Assembly: GCA_945787585.1 (NCBI GenBank)
Contig: CALZIG010000302.1
Location: forward strand, 1-7,129
DNA length: 7,129 nt
DNA from: an uncultured Gammaproteobacteria bacterium
GTDB taxonomy: Bacteria > Pseudomonadota > Gammaproteobacteria > SZUA-140
Reading direction: 5' to 3'
This document shows positions 5,187 through 7,129 of this stretch, piece after piece. The position numbers were made by a program, and so were the translations under genes. The notes under the pieces are model-generated. The model was given only the letters and a program-made list of their open reading frames with translations, ran no database searches and had not been told where the DNA came from. Within the stretch, counting starts at the first letter, position 1, and the number at the start of each line of letters is the position of its first letter.

Positions 5187-7049
5187 TTACTGGCACCGCG
5201 CATTGGTACACTGTTGTGTGCATTGGCGAGCATCGAGAACATTGATGGTGCCGTTACCGTCGATATCTCGTGGATCGTCTGGACCGCTAGCCGGCGTATT
5301 ACGTGCCGCGATGATCAGGCTGATATCGCTGCGGTCAACATCACCATCAGCATCGATATCGCAGACTGCAGGTGGCTGTACTCCCCCAAGATCGACATCG
5401 ACTGTACAGAAGTTGCCTGCGCCATCAGTGGCTTTCACAACACCGCTTCCGGGTAGATTGTTATCCAGTAATGAAGCATTAAAGCTAATGAGTCCATCGC
5501 CAGGGGTAAATGGCGTCACAGTTAAACTTAGATTGGTTGCGCCGGGTTCGAGTGCAACAAAGAATACGCCAGTGTCTTCATCAATCTGTCCGTTGCCGTT
5601 GAGATCTTCGCCGGGATCAAGTACCCCATTGCCATTGGTGTCTTCAGTGGGGCGACTATCTTCCGCAGACCCTTGTAGTGATGGCGGTGGTCCTGCTAAC
5701 AGTGATGAGCTGCAGATGGGGGCATTTGCGTCACCGACCGGATTGATAAATTCAAATAGCGCGCCACCGGGATAGATGTACGAATCGAAGCCGTTATAAC
5801 CTTCTACTGTAATACCGTGCGCACCGCCAGAAGAGGTGAGATGCGTGCCGTCGGTGAGGGGTAACGTGGCTGCAGAGAAACTAGTCCCGGCAATGGGAGT
5901 GAAGCTTCCAGCGCCGACCAGTGCACCATCAAGCAGAATGGTGCTGAGATCAGCATTGTTGGCGATCAAGGTGAGAAAGTTCTGGGCAAATTGAGCGCCA
6001 CCGACCGTTGAGAAAGTATAGTCAGGCAGGTACTGCTCTGCCGGTATCATGTTCCCCATGGCGGGGTCGCCGAGGGTCGCACCAGGTGAGCTTTGTCCTG
6101 TCATAAACTGAACAACGTAAATGGGTTTACTTCCAGCAAAGACGTGATTACCAGCGAGAGCGGCAGTTTCAATGAAGTCACCCCGGTTGATGGTGCCGAT
6201 GCTTACTGCGTCCTGGGTAACGTCTGTGCCATCTTCTGAAGCGATGATGCGGTAGATTGATCCACTCGGGCGGTTAGGCAGATTTGAGACTAGCGCGCTG
6301 TTTCCCCAGCTCTGAACGGGCTGTGCGACTTCAAATATATGGTCGCAGGCCGTGGTGCCGTTGGGTACCTGTGTGCAGTAATTACCGTTCACGACACCGA
6401 CAGGGCGATCAGCACTGATCAATGTTCCGGTAAGGCTGCCAGCGAGGCCCGAGCTGCTCGAGGAGCGCCCGTGGTAACCTTCGCCTCGATTAAGGACGAC
6501 ATCAAATGGGACTCCCGCTGGGCGACCGGTGAGCGCGTTGTTGGGAGTTATGGTGACGGTAGTGTTGTCAAAACCAGCATAAACAATAAACTCACCACCA
6601 CCAAAGCGTGCGTTATAGGTGGCTACAATATATTCGGTATTGAAGGTGTCCACGGGCAGACCTAGCGCTGCATCTGAGGTCGCAGGTGCCCTGTTAATTA
6701 GATAGGCAACGAATTCATCACTCGCGAATGCGTGAACGGCATTGTTAGCAATTGAATTGATGCCCCATGCACTGGAAGCTGTTGCAGGGAGTGTCACTAT
6801 TGTAACCGTTCCCGGCGCCACAGCAACGGTGGTGCTGAAGGTGGGCGCGTTGACCGGGTACTCAACCGTCACGCTAGTGGCGACATCACTTGTGAGGTGT
6901 AATTCAATGTTTGGAGCGCTTAACTGGGGAAGGAAAGAGAGGATAAAATCGGTGCCCTTATTGTCTAATGCGGCGTGCGCAGTTCCGATAAATAATGTCA
7001 GCAGGCCTATCAGGATTAGCGGTAGTGGCTTGAGTTTTCTTTGCTTCAT
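5187..7049 (-). CDS. Secreted IgGFc-binding-like protein with C-terminal dockerin
   Basis: This 620-aa exported protein has a signal peptide at about 1-26 (ending GTAHA). A region at about 30-440 resembles the bacterial IgGFc_binding domain: HAFASDEFVAYLINR (106-120), ALGLPVDTFNTEYIVATY (128-145), KPIYVVQFMTGQ (308-319) and GDPAMGNMIPAEQYLPDY (327-344). Asp/Asn/Gly-rich calcium-type loops lie at 470-490 (DTNGNGVLDPGED, LNGNGQIDED), then a beta domain to about 555. The end is a dockerin type I module with two loops: D564-D566-D568-G-D570-V-D572..D575 and D595-D597-N599-G-T601-I-N603..D606, capped by C563, C610, C614 and C619. Dockerins bind cohesins with calcium. There is no membrane anchor, so attachment through the cohesin-like neighbour is a natural inference. 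GGAGGG (7062-7057) supports the ATG. What the large domain binds is unknown; real IgG binding should not be assumed. Confidence 0.88.
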   Translation of the reverse strand: MKQRKLKPLPLILIGLLTLFIGTAHAALDNKGTDFILSFLPQLSAPNIELHLTSDVATSVTVEYPVNAPTFSTTVAVAPGTVTIVTLPATASSAWGINSIANNAVHAFASDEFVAYLINRAPATSDAALGLPVDTFNTEYIVATYNARFGGGEFIVYAGFDNTTVTITPNNALTGRPAGVPFDVVLNRGEGYHGRSSSSSGLAGSLTGTLISADRPVGVVNGNYCTQVPNGTTACDHIFEVAQPVQSWGNSALVSNLPNRPSGSIYRIIASEDGTDVTQDAVSIGTINRGDFIETAALAGNHVFAGSKPIYVVQFMTGQSSPGATLGDPAMGNMIPAEQYLPDYTFSTVGGAQFAQNFLTLIANNADLSTILLDGALVGAGSFTPIAGTSFSAATLPLTDGTHLTSSGGAHGITVEGYNGFDSYIYPGGALFEFINPVGDANAPICSSSLLAGPPPSLQGSAEDSRPTEDTNGNGVLDPGEDLNGNGQIDEDTGVFFVALEPGATNLSLTVTPFTPGDGLISFNASLLDNNLPGSGVVKATDGAGNFCTVDVDLGGVQPPAVCDIDADGDVDRSDISLIIAARNTPASGPDDPRDIDGNGTINVLDARQCTQQCTNARCQ

Positions 7050-7129
7050 ATCGTGCCCTCCATAACTTAGATTGAGTGCGGCAACTGCCGCGCCGTGAAA
7101 CTTAGAATTGACGTAATAATTTCTCCTTA
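7050..7129 (-). promoter_or_regulatory. Leader of the dockerin gene: direct repeats, hairpin, orphan RBS
   Basis: Two near-identical copies of a 12-13 bp motif, AACTTAGATTGA (7064-7075) and AACTTAGAATTGA (7099-7111), flank a small hairpin, GCGGC-AACT-GCCGC (7078-7091). At the right edge the minus strand reads TAAGGAG (7129-7123), a strong Shine-Dalgarno, but the expected start is ACG (7114-7112), and the frame ends after 14 codons. No good -10/-35 pair is visible, so the promoter probably lies outside the window. Confidence 0.4.

Noticed and set aside
5131..5775. Long plus-strand frame (214 codons) opposite the dockerin gene
   Set aside because: Low-complexity Ser/Pro-rich translation with no family resemblance; it is the antisense shadow of a clear gene.

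Overview
The window looks like chromosomal DNA of a gammaproteobacterium. The evidence is an ElyC-type envelope factor, a DUF4124 protein, a gammaproteobacterial-style initiator tRNA, a PEP-CTERM surface protein and a predicted NsrR-type operator. Genus cannot be assigned from the sequence alone.

Layout. Positions 1-2070 carry three minus-strand genes, read right to left: a small membrane-anchored DUF4124 protein, ElyC, and the N-terminal half of an FGGY carbohydrate kinase that runs off the left edge. The kinase overlaps the elyC stop by 2 nt through a TTG start with a good Shine-Dalgarno. Positions 2071-2684 are a 614-bp non-coding stretch with much structure: a consensus -35 box, a 17-nt-arm hairpin and a strong intrinsic terminator with no ORF (a candidate small RNA), a 4+4 hexamer tandem repeat, a perfect 15-bp palindrome, and a 54-bp inverted repeat centred on a predicted NsrR operator. 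Positions 2685-4065 hold a plus-strand pair: a group 1 truncated haemoglobin and a ferredoxin/FAD/NAD reductase. Positions 4152-4228 are tRNA-fMet with an unusual U1.U72 end.

Positions 4395-7129 are a second minus-strand unit. A secreted 620-aa IgGFc-binding-like protein ends in a dockerin type I domain. It is followed by a 197-aa cohesin-like protein with a PEP-CTERM sorting tail, then an intrinsic terminator.

How the genes may work together (inference). The haemoglobin and reductase together contain the parts of flavohaemoglobin Hmp on two polypeptides, and the NsrR-like site fits nitric-oxide control of them. The dockerin protein has no anchor of its own, while its neighbour has a cohesin-like fold and an exosortase-type anchor. 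The pair may therefore form a calcium-dependent surface complex outside any cellulosome. These two arrangements and the candidate small RNA are the most interesting parts of the window.
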